This document shows positions 26,001 through 37,314 of a stretch of 64,000 bases of DNA, in pieces; positions within the stretch are counted from its first letter, which is position 1; each line of letters opens with the position of its first letter. Under the pieces are notes generated by a model. The model was not told the DNA's origin, searched no databases, and saw nothing but the letters and a program-made list of their open reading frames with translations. Position numbers and translations under genes: made by a program. Origin of the DNA: Owenia fusiformis (taxonomy: Eukaryota > Annelida > Polychaeta > Sabellida > Oweniidae); assembly GCA_903813345.2 (NCBI GenBank), contig CAIIXF020000002.1, positions 24,936,455-25,000,454 on the forward strand, written 5' to 3'.

Positions 26001-29000
26001 ATACGTATTATATTATAGACACTTATCATCTGTGAGATCCCTACAAGCAATTCAATTTAATAGTGCACATTATTTAAAAAAAACTTATAACGAAGTCATG
26101 CCATACTTATTGCATGCGATTATACGAATTGTATGATTTAAACGAACCCTACCTAATCCCCATGCATCCACATATGGCGTCGATATGATAGGATGGTTGT
26201 ACTCAACATTGCTGAAGAAGTTGTAATATGAGGACATATCGTGTCGAAGAGTTTTTATATTACCCACACGTGTATATTCACCAACCCTACCATTTAATGA
26301 TGTCATTTTAGCCATCTTTGATAAAATGGCTTCATTAAGTGCAGCCGCTGAAATAAAACAGACTTTCTCATGTTATCATACTGTTATCACTTTTCATACG
26401 AAATGGATTATAATGCACAGCGGAGAAATGTGAAAAATTGTAGAGTTAAAGTAAAAATGAAAAAATATATGTAAATTCAGATGATATATTTGAACTAATG
26501 TATAATGCCATTTGCTTCCTTGTGTTTCTCATATAATTTATTTTTCACAATGTTCTTGTTCGGAAGAACATATTTTAGATGTAATTTCGGAATTGCGACC
26601 CCTTATGAATTCGAAAGGGATGAACAGTGAGGCGTTTAGTGAGACCGTTACTCTCTTGTGAACTTAGAAAATGTTTTCAGTGTAGTCATCGCAATGTGTC
26701 TTTTACCGAATAGCAATTTTTTATAATTTTTAAGTATAATAAAGATAATTGATTAATCAACGAAAAATCAAACAGCAACATTATTTTTCGAAAGATGTTC
26801 TTATTTGTGGAATACACGGTAAGCGAAAAATGTTACAGATTTTAAAGTGAAAAACTCATTTATTATTAGTGCCAAAGATGTTCATCTGCTAGTTCTAATA
26901 ATAATAATTTAAGGTTCCTCTAACTAACCTGAGAAATTTCTTTACTTTTCATAGCTTTCGGATGTTATTATTGGTCTCAAACTTTCTGAAATGACTGAGA
27001 ATTGATGAATCTCCATAGTAGTGGTTTTCATGTACGTCTTAGTCATCTTAGAATGTTTGAGACCAACCATGAATGAGTTATTACACTTTAAAATCAGTGA
27101 CATTATTGACCCACGCTGTACAAACATGTATTGTTTCAGATCATTAGCTATCTTTATAGTAATTACTCACCTCCACCTATCCCGTATGTAAGTATCACTA
27201 TTTCATTTGATATCATTTTATTTTCATTTTCAATTGTTGTGAATATATCTTTTGTCGCAGCATCAGTTGGTTCACCGTCAGTGAGAAATAAAATTGCTTT
27301 GCCTGAAATTTAACACATAAAAATTAGATTAGGTTTTAACGCATTTGACAATTTGTTTTAATTCGTTTGATTCTATTCTTCCATAAACTATTAGATAGAT
27401 CATTCAATTTAATATTCAAATACTAGGAATTTTGCTGACATGAAATGAAACGTGTATATACTTACTTCTCTTTTTCGTTGAATTTGTCTCAAAATCAGCA
27501 CTGTTTTTAAACAGCGAGAAAGCTACTTTTAGTGCACTGGCATATGTAGTTCCACCAGCGGCATGAAAACCATCAACATTCTTTTTTAGGATTGCTTTGT
27601 TCTGTGGAATTGCTAGAGCCAGTTGATTACCAAAGCAGAGACTTTTCTTGTGGTCTCCAGGCGCTACTAACGTCCCTTGATTAAACCCAACGACTGCAAC
27701 CTGTAAGGAAACAAATTAATTAAATCATAGATGGACTTGGACTTTTCTCTCATCAACTTATAACCTTTAAAGGTTTTAAGGGTCCATTTTGGGGACCCTA
27801 GAGCAAATTATTTGCGACAATAGTACCAGAAATGATAATTCTACCTAGATGAAATTTTATTTGATTCTCAATTAATGTATGTCCTTTCCTATAAAACAGA
27901 CCAGATTGAAATCGCATGGTAACTTTTTGTGCTACCTGGGGTCAAAGCACATCACTATCACCAAATTATATTGCAATTATATATCGTTATACATAAATGC
28001 TGCAAAATGCCATAAAAGGATATGACATCTGACCCCATATGATTAGGTTTACTCACATTGCCTTGCACCTACGATAAATAATGCATATTATACTATGAAC
28101 GGTAATTGAATAGCCCATTTAAACTGAAATCAGGATAAAAAAAAGCTTTTCTGGTTGCAGAGTTATTCCAAAATATGGGGTCCGAACGCGTTAAGTTATA
28201 AGGGGCATTGTAACCGAGGCAATTTTCCATATAATTTTGAAGATATCTAAGTATATGATATTCTGACTTCCACTTACCCGATCAGATGGGTTAAGTGTAT
28301 CGAGGACAGAATTTGCAGCATCTTTAGCAACATCTAATCTTGACATAGACCGACTATGTGACACTGTATGAGACATCGATCCCGATTTATCTATAACTAT
28401 AACAACATCCTTGGGTTCGGGTGTGGCGGACTCAACATACCATGGTCTATAAGTTATAAAAATGAAAGAAATTTAAACAAATGAAAGTGACTGAATCTCT
28501 GTGTAGGACGAAACTAGTGATACAAACATAATTTGAATATTGAATTGAATGTTTTTATTACATAGTTTTACTTTTAATTTACAATTTATCTAAACTATAG
28601 ATTTGTCAGCGTTTTCTTTTTGACAACGTCACTACAGACATAATTTTGAATTTGCTTTTTTTGTAATTAAAATTCCTATGTGGGTATTACAATCAGTACA
28701 TTTCCTCCTTCAAACCCCCTCAAAAATTATTCAAATCTTAGATTGTAGTCTTAATTAGGCCCGGGTAATTAGGCAATGTGTGAGATGATGTGAGCTCAGC
28801 ACATTTATGGGAATGGCGTGTCAGATTTTCTTTGTTGCCTAATTCTATATATCGTCTTGTGAAGTATTGTACTTTATTAATTCATAGCGTATATTCTTTC
28901 AAAAAAAATTTATATTGGCCAATAAAGAAAAGAAGTACTCACCTAAACCGGTTGTCATAGTCGCTACACGTGCCCATAGCTGCCATTGGGTACGTAATCG

Positions 29001-32000
29001 TTATGCCTTGTTCGGTGCCAACGTACTGCCATTTGAGGCTCGGTAGGTTTCTTAATGAAACAAAATTTAGTAATGCATTTTGTACAAAACACAGGGAAAC
29101 TTATACGATATCGACATTTCCTTCAATTGTCTGAAAAATATCATTTTATAACTCACTGGTCAGCACCAATCTAATACAACGTTCATAACCTAAGATGGCG
29201 GACAGTAATTGTTGATTTCAATATTTTTAGTTCTCGTTGATACAACTACTTTATAGCTGACGTTATGCTTTAATATTTGAACAAAATCAGGCGTATGTGA
29301 CATGGGAACTATGGAGTGTGATCATGTATGATCATATAACGTTACCGCATCACCACATATCTTATCATATGTAAAACTAAAGTCCCAGTTACCTTCTCTT
29401 AAACGGTGGAAGATATCGTTCTCTGGTGTCTACGCATGGTGCATTAACAAATGATTTTACTCTAGAGTTTCCATGTCATATTATCGTTGATAAAGTTCAA
29501 ATATCATTAAGCATTACGTCAACTGTAAAGTGATTTATTCGATGAAAAGAAAAATATCGAAATCGAGGTTTCGGTTGTTTCCTCGCTTGATACTGATAAG
29601 TGTACCTGTTTTTTTATAGTAGACTCTAGCAATAATAAATTATCACTATATGGCACCTACTTCATATTTTCCTTCATGACCTCAGCAAGTCCTTTGTGAA
29701 AGTACTCGCGTTGGTTACGATGTGGTGCTGTCTCTGATATCTGAATACAGGCGTCACCCAAGTCGACCTGGAAAAAACAGTAATTAGCAATAATAGTGTT
29801 AACCTTATGTATATACACAGCAACAAGACCACTAAAATCACCTGAATTAAAAGTAAATAAAAATGTATAAAGAATTCAAAACATTGTCCTACCCCCCCCC
29901 CCCCCCTATCACACCAAATAAGTTCTTACCCGTTCTTGCCAGTCCTAGGGAAATGTCGTAAAACGGGCTCAATCTGGCTGCGGTCGGGATATGTGTCTAA
30001 AATAATTAGCTACTTCGTTCATAAACAGTCTTCAATACGTCCATCTCATTCGCAGTTCGTTCAGGTCGCACCACGTCGGTGTGCAACGTAGTATAAACCG
30101 TCCCTTAGTCTAGAAGGTCATCATGACCTGATTACAGAACGGTATGGTCGCCATCGAATTTTGAATCGATTCAAAATTCTAAATCACATACCCCGTCCGG
30201 GAAAGTCCATGAAGTTCGTAAACGTAGAACGTTGTAGCTACGTTCATTCAGTTCGCACACAGTTTAAAGGGTTCCGATAAGCATCCCGTATAAAAACAAT
30301 ATGGCGGCTCCAGGTGAATGAACTGGATCAGTTCATTTTTAAGAAATAAGGGGAGTTCTGTAAAATCCAGTTTATTGAAATTGTCTTTGAGATAAAGTAA
30401 TCCGTTTATAATGATTTTGAAAACATTATCCATAGAGAGATTGCGTTCAAAGAATATGTACAACAGCCAATATAAATCCTTGTATTAGAACTGCTTTGTT
30501 TCATTTGCAGGATATTTCATATGCCAAGCTGTATGCTATTACGTTATGGGGAAAAGATGTCAATTTTTCCTTATTATACACAAATAGAAGCTCCTGAAAC
30601 TTCACCCATAAATGTGGAATTGATTTGTCAAAATAAAAATCACCCTTTTATAAATATGTGACGATCTATAATAAACTTATACTATATAACAGTTAGAGGT
30701 GTTGACACAACGACCTCGAGCCTGTGAACCCTTGAGTATAATTCTGGGATCGGGCCTTTTATACTAAACGGTGAGCAACACCAGAAACGAGCGTTCGATT
30801 TGCTAAACGATATGCGTCACCCTTTAAAACCGATTTGGCAACGTTTTGACGATCACCAGAAAATGTTGAGCATGCTCTAAGTGCTGGAGGACCTACTCGT
30901 TCTAGTAGTTTCATGAAGTTTGTAAACATATCCCAAACGGTTCTTAGTGGGTTCTTAGTACGTCAAATCCGTCCGCGCACAGTTTAAGCCCGTTTTCGAG
31001 AACGTAGTGAGAACTAGATCGGTGTGATAGTAGGATACCTTAGCTTTAAATCGTTCGTCCCGTTCTCGCGGTCTGCTGTGACAACATTCCTGTTGGGTAG
31101 GACTTTTAGTAAAATCTCCATAATTTCTCTCAATGGCATCCTCAAGTTTACGAGCTGCATTTATGTAACTATTGAATTTGGTGTCCAGAGAAGAAGAGAG
31201 CTGCAAAACAAAGTTCTTACTTAATTTTTTACTTCACTAAATATTGCTTCTATTTTCAGATCATGTGTACTCTAAATAACGTCTATAGGTTATTAGCTAA
31301 ATATAAATATTCAATACCAATCATTCTAAAGGCTAATTAAAATAATATCAATTCAGAATTATACATGCATTACATTGGCTGAACATCTTAAATCTTCTAA
31401 AATTACTAAAATTTCAAAGTACCTTCAGATTATTTGTTTCCAATATTTTTTGCTCTACCATCTATGGTTTGCTATTATCTTAGGAATAAAGAGTATGATG
31501 GAGCTGGTTATTCCGTTTTAGCGCTAGCAATTCCAAATTAAATACCTGGTTTAAATCAGCCTCAAAGTTCACAAATCTTTTCAAGAATTTCACATTCTTG
31601 TCGAGATGATACTAAAACATATTGAAAAAAAGACTGACAGCAATGTTACGGTGCGTGGGGTGGTATTCAGTAACATTGTGTGGTGTAGGATTGGTCTGTG
31701 GTAAAGCATAGGTTGAGTTAAAAATAAATGGCATGCTGTTTAACATAAAATAGTACGTATACGTAGAAGTTGTGAATTCAATTTAGATGTAAATATGCAA
31801 CATTTTTCCAATACTGTAACCCGGGAACGATTACCCAGAATCAAGTCAGTGAGCCATTACATATATTTAAATATATTTTCACATGCAATGATGTTGCGGA
31901 TAGAGCAATACTAATAGGGAACATCACGTTTATTTCCAGCGTTATAAAATGCAAAATAAAGGCCTCTACAATTGATTGGGTGTGCATCGAGGAAAAACTA

Positions 32001-32491
32001 ATATACACAATCCAATTGCAACGCCTCATTGTAAGATCATGGAAACGTGGAGGTGGAGGTAAGCCCAAATTAAGAAGAAATAAAACAAAGCATAACATTT
32101 TATTTGAATATAGCAGGAATTTGGCCAGCAAACCAAATCTACCATTCTTGAAGGGCTGCTAAGAGAATGGTCAGAGGGGACACCACAAGAACCCCATCTC
32201 TAAAGAATACTAGGAATTATACTTTTTGAAGTAGGTAACGTATTTCTGGAAAACATTCTCGAATGATCTTTCCTCCAGAGCCACTCCGGTAGGCATTAGT
32301 AAGTTATTAAAAATGTTATACCAAGGGAAACTTAAAAACCATACCTGCATTGCATTGACTCCAAGTCTTTCTCTTGATATTTCAGATAGATACAGACTCA
32401 GCTCGTTAGAATCTAATATCGATGATTCTACTAAATCCAATGGATGGTTAAGTATAAAGAAAATAATGCAGAAGATCCAGGCGGTCCTCAT
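17097..32491 (-). CDS. gene A: VWA and Cache domain single-pass membrane protein (alpha2delta/CACHD1-like)
   Basis: Exons from 5': 32345-32491, 31546-31611, 31039-31200, 29661-29767, 28943-29050, 28278-28446, 27466-27700, 27171-27302, 26153-26347, 25314-25699, 24984-25143, 24601-24734, 24135-24295, 22792-22899, 22467-22583, 21720-21822, 20236-20352, 18356-18490, 17957-18081, 17546-17671, 17097-17424. They total 3,321 nt, giving 1,106 residues with no frame break. Domains: signal peptide 1-23; VWA_N-like region about 50-200; VWA with MIDAS D-K-S-G-S at 216-220, Thr 304/305 and T-D-G at 339-341; Cache region about 420-720 and a second Cache-like part to about 870; Cys-rich juxtamembrane region 915-1020; TM about 1028-1053; cytoplasmic tail with P-P-P-P-Y at 1093-1097. 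Relatives are the calcium-channel alpha2delta subunits and CACHD1, which bind channels or ligands at the cell surface. The exact partner here is unknown. The start is the ATG opening the signal peptide. Confidence 0.92.
18795..20120. mobile_element. mariner-type foldback, interrupted by a nested MITE
   Basis: Ends match as inverted repeats over about 60 bp and more (cttccctccataagttttgc on the left; its complement on the right ends atggaggggagtg). They are flanked by TA. The arms continue inside as about 19320-19480 against about 19870-20030. A second, unrelated inverted-repeat element (18883-19312) sits inside the left arm, so it inserted later. It lies in gene A's intron between exons 17 and 18. 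No transposase was found. Confidence 0.75.
18883..19312. mobile_element. 430-bp MITE, copy 1
   Basis: Ends are CCCAGATGCGAGTAG and CTACTCGCATTTGGG. The interior matches the copy at 52509-52936 along its whole length, including ctagaaatgtggtttt and gagattccccatag. It is nested in the 18795-20120 foldback. Confidence 0.8.
20353..21719. other. gene A intron with no recognisable element
   Basis: AT-rich intron between exons 16 and 17. Apart from a small hairpin near 20467-20500 (ccccttcatgaataagggg), I see no gene, RNA or clear transposon. Confidence 0.4.
21934..22220. mobile_element. short inverted-repeat element (MITE-like)
   Basis: Ends attatatcactatctagcta and its complement tagctagacagtgatataat, with an inner pair gtgggatatc and gatatcccac. 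It lies in gene A's intron between exons 15 and 16, directly before another hairpin. Confidence 0.6.
22223..22362. repeat. 140-bp long hairpin
   Basis: acaaatttttcactctattt...ggtgatattccac pairs with gtggaatatcacttgtg...agagtgaaatatttgt around a short loop near ttgcccttcgggcttc. It is probably a MITE. Confidence 0.7.
26970..27073. repeat. imperfect hairpin
   Basis: attggtctcaaac...atgactgag pairs with cttagtcat...gtttgagaccaa. It lies in gene A's intron between exons 8 and 9. Confidence 0.5.
29892..29908. repeat. poly-C tract
   Basis: A run of about 16 C at the left border of the transposon insertion in gene A's intron 3. Confidence 0.7.
29908..31034. mobile_element. about 1.1-kb inverted-repeat transposon next to a splice donor
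   Basis: Left end ctatcacaccaaataagttc and right end tagatcggtgtgatag are inverted repeats that stay similar for about 30-50 bp. In gene B the matching intron has nothing here: the B donor region is followed at once by the sequence that in A lies on the far side of this block. The insertion therefore occurred after the A/B duplication. Its right edge is only a few bases beyond the exon 3 donor of gene A. No transposase ORF was seen. Confidence 0.65.
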
Positions 32492-32535
32492 GTTGAATTC
32501 CTTAAAATAAAATGATTTGTAAATAAATAAATATA

Positions 32536-32749
32536 CCGGGTGTCCCAAAAAATGAGACACTTTTTGCCAAGGGATTTTCTCAGTAACTGATGAACCAATT
32601 TTTTGAAAATTTGTACAAAGTAGTTTTATATTTTTACAACTTGCTAATTATACTCTCAGCCTAATTTGTACAAATTCTCAGTGAATTTGGTTGATCAGTT
32701 GCCGAGAAAATACTTGGCAAAAAGTCATTCATTTTGTGGGACACCCGAT
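32536..32749. mobile_element. mariner-type MITE (214 bp)
   Basis: TIRs CCGGGTGTCCCAAAAAATGA and TCATTCATTTTGTGGGACACCC, arms about 60 bp, flanked by TA. It lies about 45 bp upstream of the gene A start codon, so it may fall in the promoter or 5' UTR. Confidence 0.85.
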
Positions 32750-35246
32750 GTATAAAATCGCCAATGCAAATTGTGGAAGTGGGTATTTATTGTTTTATCG
32801 TGTGTATAGTTTTAAATAATATCAAATCTGATCAGCGAGACTAACATTGTAGAGATTCGTAAAAATTTGAAGCAAACGTAATGTTTATTTCCCATTTGTA
32901 GGTCATAAGTTAATGCCAGTTGGTTTAATATGGGATATCCCAACCTCCTCTAACCAGGAAGTATAATTTGATTGGTCTATTCCAAGGTTGTATGTTTTTA
33001 TTCAAAATTAGTGAAACGCAAATACGTTTTAAAGAGACATAACGCTTTAAATTTGGCATCACCGTCCCTTGAAATTACTCACTTAAGGTTTTATTGGTTT
33101 CCCTTTTTTAATATCACTATAATATTTGTATACTTTAGATGTCATACATGTTACTGCTGCTATTATATTTTCATTGCTACCAATAACAATTTATCCTGTT
33201 TAAACTTTGTTTTTATCAACATAAATACTATCCGAGTGTAAAATAATATGAGCTAGTTTAAGGGTGCATCATAACATGATGTATTTTCATATACCAAATG
33301 TTCCTATTAAAATCAAGCCCGGGTAACAATCAAATGAGTAGATAAGAACATCTTAACATGACTTTAGAAACCCTGTGAAAGAAACTTTCTCCAGTTTATG
33401 TTACGTTTTCTTTATTATCAGGAGGCTATCTGATTATTATCTATTATTTTTTTGTTTATTCATTATAGCAAAATTAAACTTGTGTTTTATATACCTATCA
33501 GTGACAAAAACTTGTTTAAATTCAAGCTCAAAGCTAAGGTCAAATTGATATATATTTTTTTTAATTTCTCAAAGCCTGACACGGTGACACTACACCTTGA
33601 TATGCTTCCTTAAATAAAGCAATACGCATACACCTATTTGTAAATACAAAATTTGAGCATTGTATTTGTGTTGATAAAAATATCATTCTTTTCAACTTAT
33701 TCTAAATGACCAATAGTTATGCACAAAATAAAAATTATGCACGAGTTGCTATGAGTTCATATTTGACCTTAGATTAAAGATTATTACTTCCCTTGACCTT
33801 CAGCAACTTGAAAGCAAAACTACAAAAATTTCAACACGAATAAATGCATTCGTGTATATAAACATAGTAACTTATAGACAATAAAATATTGCATATATGT
33901 AAAATTAAACGTCTATCACGAGGACCAATTCCTGAATGTCAGAGGGAAAGCCAAACCTTATTACCTTTAGTTTTCGCCCTGTCATTATCGCATTAATTCA
34001 TGTAATCACAGGCTTCTAGCAATAGGACAAAGACATATACTTCGTATTTTATATTATCTAAAATGCGAACCTTTGAAAACTTACCTGCAACTCTTCCCCT
34101 TCTCATCTCACCAGTAACTATGATTTAATTGGACTATATCCAATGTTTTATGTTTTGACTTAAAATTACTGAAACGTAATTACACATATTTTTACGATTC
34201 TAACTCACAACACTTCAAAACACTAACGTTTATACAATGTTTACTTGGGAGTTTCGCTTCAGCACTATCATAAAACGCATCGTATACGAACAATTTTTGT
34301 GTTTTGATGAAATCATATAGTAAATAGTTTACATATATGATAGGGTGATGAATATAATGCATACAGTATGATGCCTCAAAACAATAAATTGCAGTCACTT
34401 TTAAGTCTGATGAGATCTTTGTCATTATCTTTGTGAATGAGGTATATGATAGATTTTACTAAGACAAATTTGCTACAGCTAAAACAGATCCTGCTTGCAT
34501 ACGATCCTGAGCTCATTATTCAGAATCACAATAAGAATACCAAATGCACATACGTTAGTTGTGTCCGATTCCAGTCAATACGAACACAGTATTTCATATA
34601 GCACTGCATTTTATTACTAACTATCCTCCCTTGACTATACAGATTGATACTTTGAAAATTTGACGATTGCAAAAAGTTTTATTGAAAATATGTTCATTTA
34701 GTGAATTCGTATTTTTAGGAAATATATCTCAAATGATTTGCAATGTTTTAATCGAATTTAAGCCTCAGACTCAATGCCTCCTGGCTGATACATTCCACAC
34801 AAGTGTTGTGTCCTTAAATTAGTATTCGATGCTGCGTATCTCATGCAAAGTTTGAAACATCACATTGGAGGAATGATTCAGTCCACAATGCACTGACACA
34901 GGGCTCAATCCTGAAACAATGATGTCTTGATCAGATGGAATCTCATGGTGACCCGAATATGAGAATTATGTTATCATTTCAGTCAAAGGATCAAGTGATT
35001 GGTAAATGCTTTTTGAATAGAATGCAATTGTTTGATTTTTATAATGACGAGATTTAAATGAAAATGACCATGTTAAACCCCTCGAATTGATCATAGCAAA
35101 ATGTTAATCGAAATATCTGATTGTTTTGATATACCATTTTGTATTTATAATTGTATCACCCGAGTTTTGTCAATGGCAGATATTTATAACCACTTCTAAA
35201 CAAAAAGGGGTCCAGGTATTTGATTATTGAGGTTGATTAAATTGAG

Positions 35247-35426
35247 TATGTAAAAATTATTTCTAGGTCAAATTATTTCTGGCAAGGGTCAAGTTGTGTA
35301 TTTGAAATATTAATATGTTTGGATATGACCACTATATATGTAAAAATTATTTCTAGGTCAAATTATTTCTGGCAAGGGTCAAGTTGTATATTTGAAATAT
35401 TAATATGTTTGGATATGACCACTATA
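35247..35426. repeat. 90-bp tandem duplication
   Basis: Two adjacent copies (35247-35336 and 35337-35426) identical except for about one base (aagttgtgta against aagttgtata). Their near-identity suggests a recent event. Confidence 0.85.
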
Positions 35427-36079
35427 TATTTAATGGATTATTACGATTGCTTTGCGAGTGGATGTTGACCATTTGAAACTCCTACTTGACTTTCAGGCTG
35501 GATTTGTCGATCCCACATCTTGTAGAGTCAGTCTTGCATCGATAATTACTATTTTTGAATTCATGAGTATTGGCTATCAATTTCTAATAACTTCAGTATT
35601 GATTAAATATTCTTTATTGTTCTGGTTCTTGAATGGCGGGAAAAGGGAACGAGACATGATTATTTCTTTTCACTTTAGATCATGGTTTTTGGATATATAG
35701 GGTCTGTTTTTCTTATGCCTGGTACACAATTGGAATTTTTCTTGCTAGGTGCCAATACAGCTTTTCGTCATTTACTTGTGCTTAGATATTTAATTATATT
35801 CTTAAAATGAAAATAGCTGAATCCTAGTCAAAAATCACATACAGTTTCGGATCATTTAATACCTTTTATTGACTACATGAAATAGATTTAATTGATTCTC
35901 AAATCCAGTTTGGCACCTCCTTACTCTCATTTTAGCCAGATACCCTCAGTTTCTACAGCCGCAATGGATAAAATGTAATTCCTTTTTTTATTGTATACTT
36001 TATCATCTTAAATCGCGATCGACAGGCCACTTATAATATAAAAATCAATAAATAACAATTATCAATGTGACTAGGATTG

Positions 36080-36085
36080 TTTATT
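36080..36085 (-). terminator. candidate poly(A) signal of the GPCR gene
   Basis: AATAAA on the minus strand, about 210 nt past the GPCR stop codon. Confidence 0.3.
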
Positions 36086-36294
36086 TGTAAGTACACTAAT
36101 ATAGATTACATCAATCAAATATGAAAAATAGACAATATGAACTGTGAATACATAAATTCTCTGACGAGCCAGAAATGATTTAAATCATTAGAAATATAGA
36201 TCACACGAGAAGATTAGCAATGATCATTTGACCTCCACCAGTGATCATATTTGCTTGGTCCAGATTGGTTAAAAGTGTACATCCCGTTTCACAT

Positions 36295-37314
36295 TCAAGT
36301 TTCTACATTTGGAACGACTGTGCTATAATTCGTCATGCTGTTATCATTTGCCGGATTTGCAAGTGAACGTTTGACTCCACACACTCCAAACATCTTATAG
36401 TAAAAGTTTTTGTAACCCTCTCTGAATGCTTTATTGCTAACCCCATAAACAAAACAATTTACTCCACTTGCATTTCCGTGCATTAATTGGACTACGATGA
36501 CATACACGAGAACGGGGAAAACATCGGCGGAGTCGAAGAGGATGACTGCAATAAATGGCGAATTCATCATAAGAAAAATCAAAAAGACCAGAAACAAAAC
36601 TTTGGCTAGTTTAATCTCTTTGTCCATCTTTTTATCACCTTCCTTTCCGACGCCTGCTATTTTCCTCTTAGTCTGATAGACCTTCCAGAATATAAGTGCG
36701 TTGCAGATGGCGACAATTCCAATAGGGATAAATACCCCTGCAAGGAAGCTTAAGCTGAAGGCGCGATGTTCCATGCGGTCCCAAACACAACCAATCATCT
36801 TCCGATCGTACGTGTACCTGCCCCAGCCGCCAAAGACAGCAAAATTGAGCCACATGCTGTACAACCATATAACGATATTGACGACGATAGTATTGCGCTT
36901 ACTAAAAATTGTGGGGTAGACGCTGCTCTTACATATACACACATAGCGATTGATGGCGATGAACGCAACGCAGGCAAGAGACGCCAAACAAGCACTGAGG
37001 CATAGGAACGCCAAAGCGCCGCAGAATTCTTTCCTAATAGCGAACCATCGTTCGCCGGTGAATATAGCCACTACAAAGAAAATATTGACTGGCCCTGCTA
37101 GAATTACATCACATATAGCCATATTTATAACGAAATAATTAGCCGTTGTCCTAAGGCTTTTAGTAACAGCGACGGCTCCTATGATGAAGATGTTTCCTAC
37201 AGTGCCAATTATGATAATGATAAGCATGACGCCGATCAAGAATGACGTTTCTATGGGATGTGTCTCTAAATAGTGGACATACGTCACATTCGGCTCTGAT
37301 GTTGCGTACGCCAT
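36295..37314 (-). CDS. class A GPCR, melatonin-receptor-like, intronless
   Basis: 339 residues with seven hydrophobic helices. An N-glycosylation sequon is at Asn9. Class A landmarks: Asn41 (G-N, TM1), Asp69 (TM2), Cys98 (top of TM3) with Cys176 (ECL2), and Trp150 (TM4). The end of TM3 reads N-R-Y-V-C-I-C at 122-128. Melatonin receptors likewise have NRY in place of DRY followed by xxIC. ECL2 (G-W-G-R-Y-T-Y-D-R-K-M-I-G-C) also recalls that family. TM7 has N-C-F-V-Y in the NPxxY place, followed by a basic helix 8. TM6 has N-S-P where most class A receptors have C-W-x-P. It would signal through G proteins at the plasma membrane. The ligand cannot be told, and this may be an orphan relative of the MTNR1/GPR50 group. 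It lies between the two VWA-Cache genes on the same strand and is intact. Confidence 0.93.
   Translation of the reverse strand: MAYATSEPNVTYVHYLETHPIETSFLIGVMLIIIIIGTVGNIFIIGAVAVTKSLRTTANYFVINMAICDVILAGPVNIFFVVAIFTGERWFAIRKEFCGALAFLCLSACLASLACVAFIAINRYVCICKSSVYPTIFSKRNTIVVNIVIWLYSMWLNFAVFGGWGRYTYDRKMIGCVWDRMEHRAFSLSFLAGVFIPIGIVAICNALIFWKVYQTKRKIAGVGKEGDKKMDKEIKLAKVLFLVFLIFLMMNSPFIAVILFDSADVFPVLVYVIVVQLMHGNASGVNCFVYGVSNKAFREGYKNFYYKMFGVCGVKRSLANPANDNSMTNYSTVVPNVET

Larger units (their letters stand above)
32750..36294. other. gene A upstream intergenic DNA
   Basis: No gene was recognised. Two diverged direct copies of an about 75-bp stretch occur at about 32958-33030 and 34117-34190 (gattggtctattccaagg against aattggactatatccaatg). 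A 90-bp tandem duplication is annotated separately. The rest is AT-rich and featureless to the eye. Confidence 0.5.

Noticed and set aside
31841-32131. 96-codon ORF between gene A exons 1 and 2, with a similar stretch near 61755-61805
   Set aside because: The shared part is short and frames do not continue to splice sites. It is more likely conserved intron or a repeat fragment than an exon.
36668-37138. Several ORFs overlapping the GPCR
   Set aside because: Shadows in other frames of the intact receptor.
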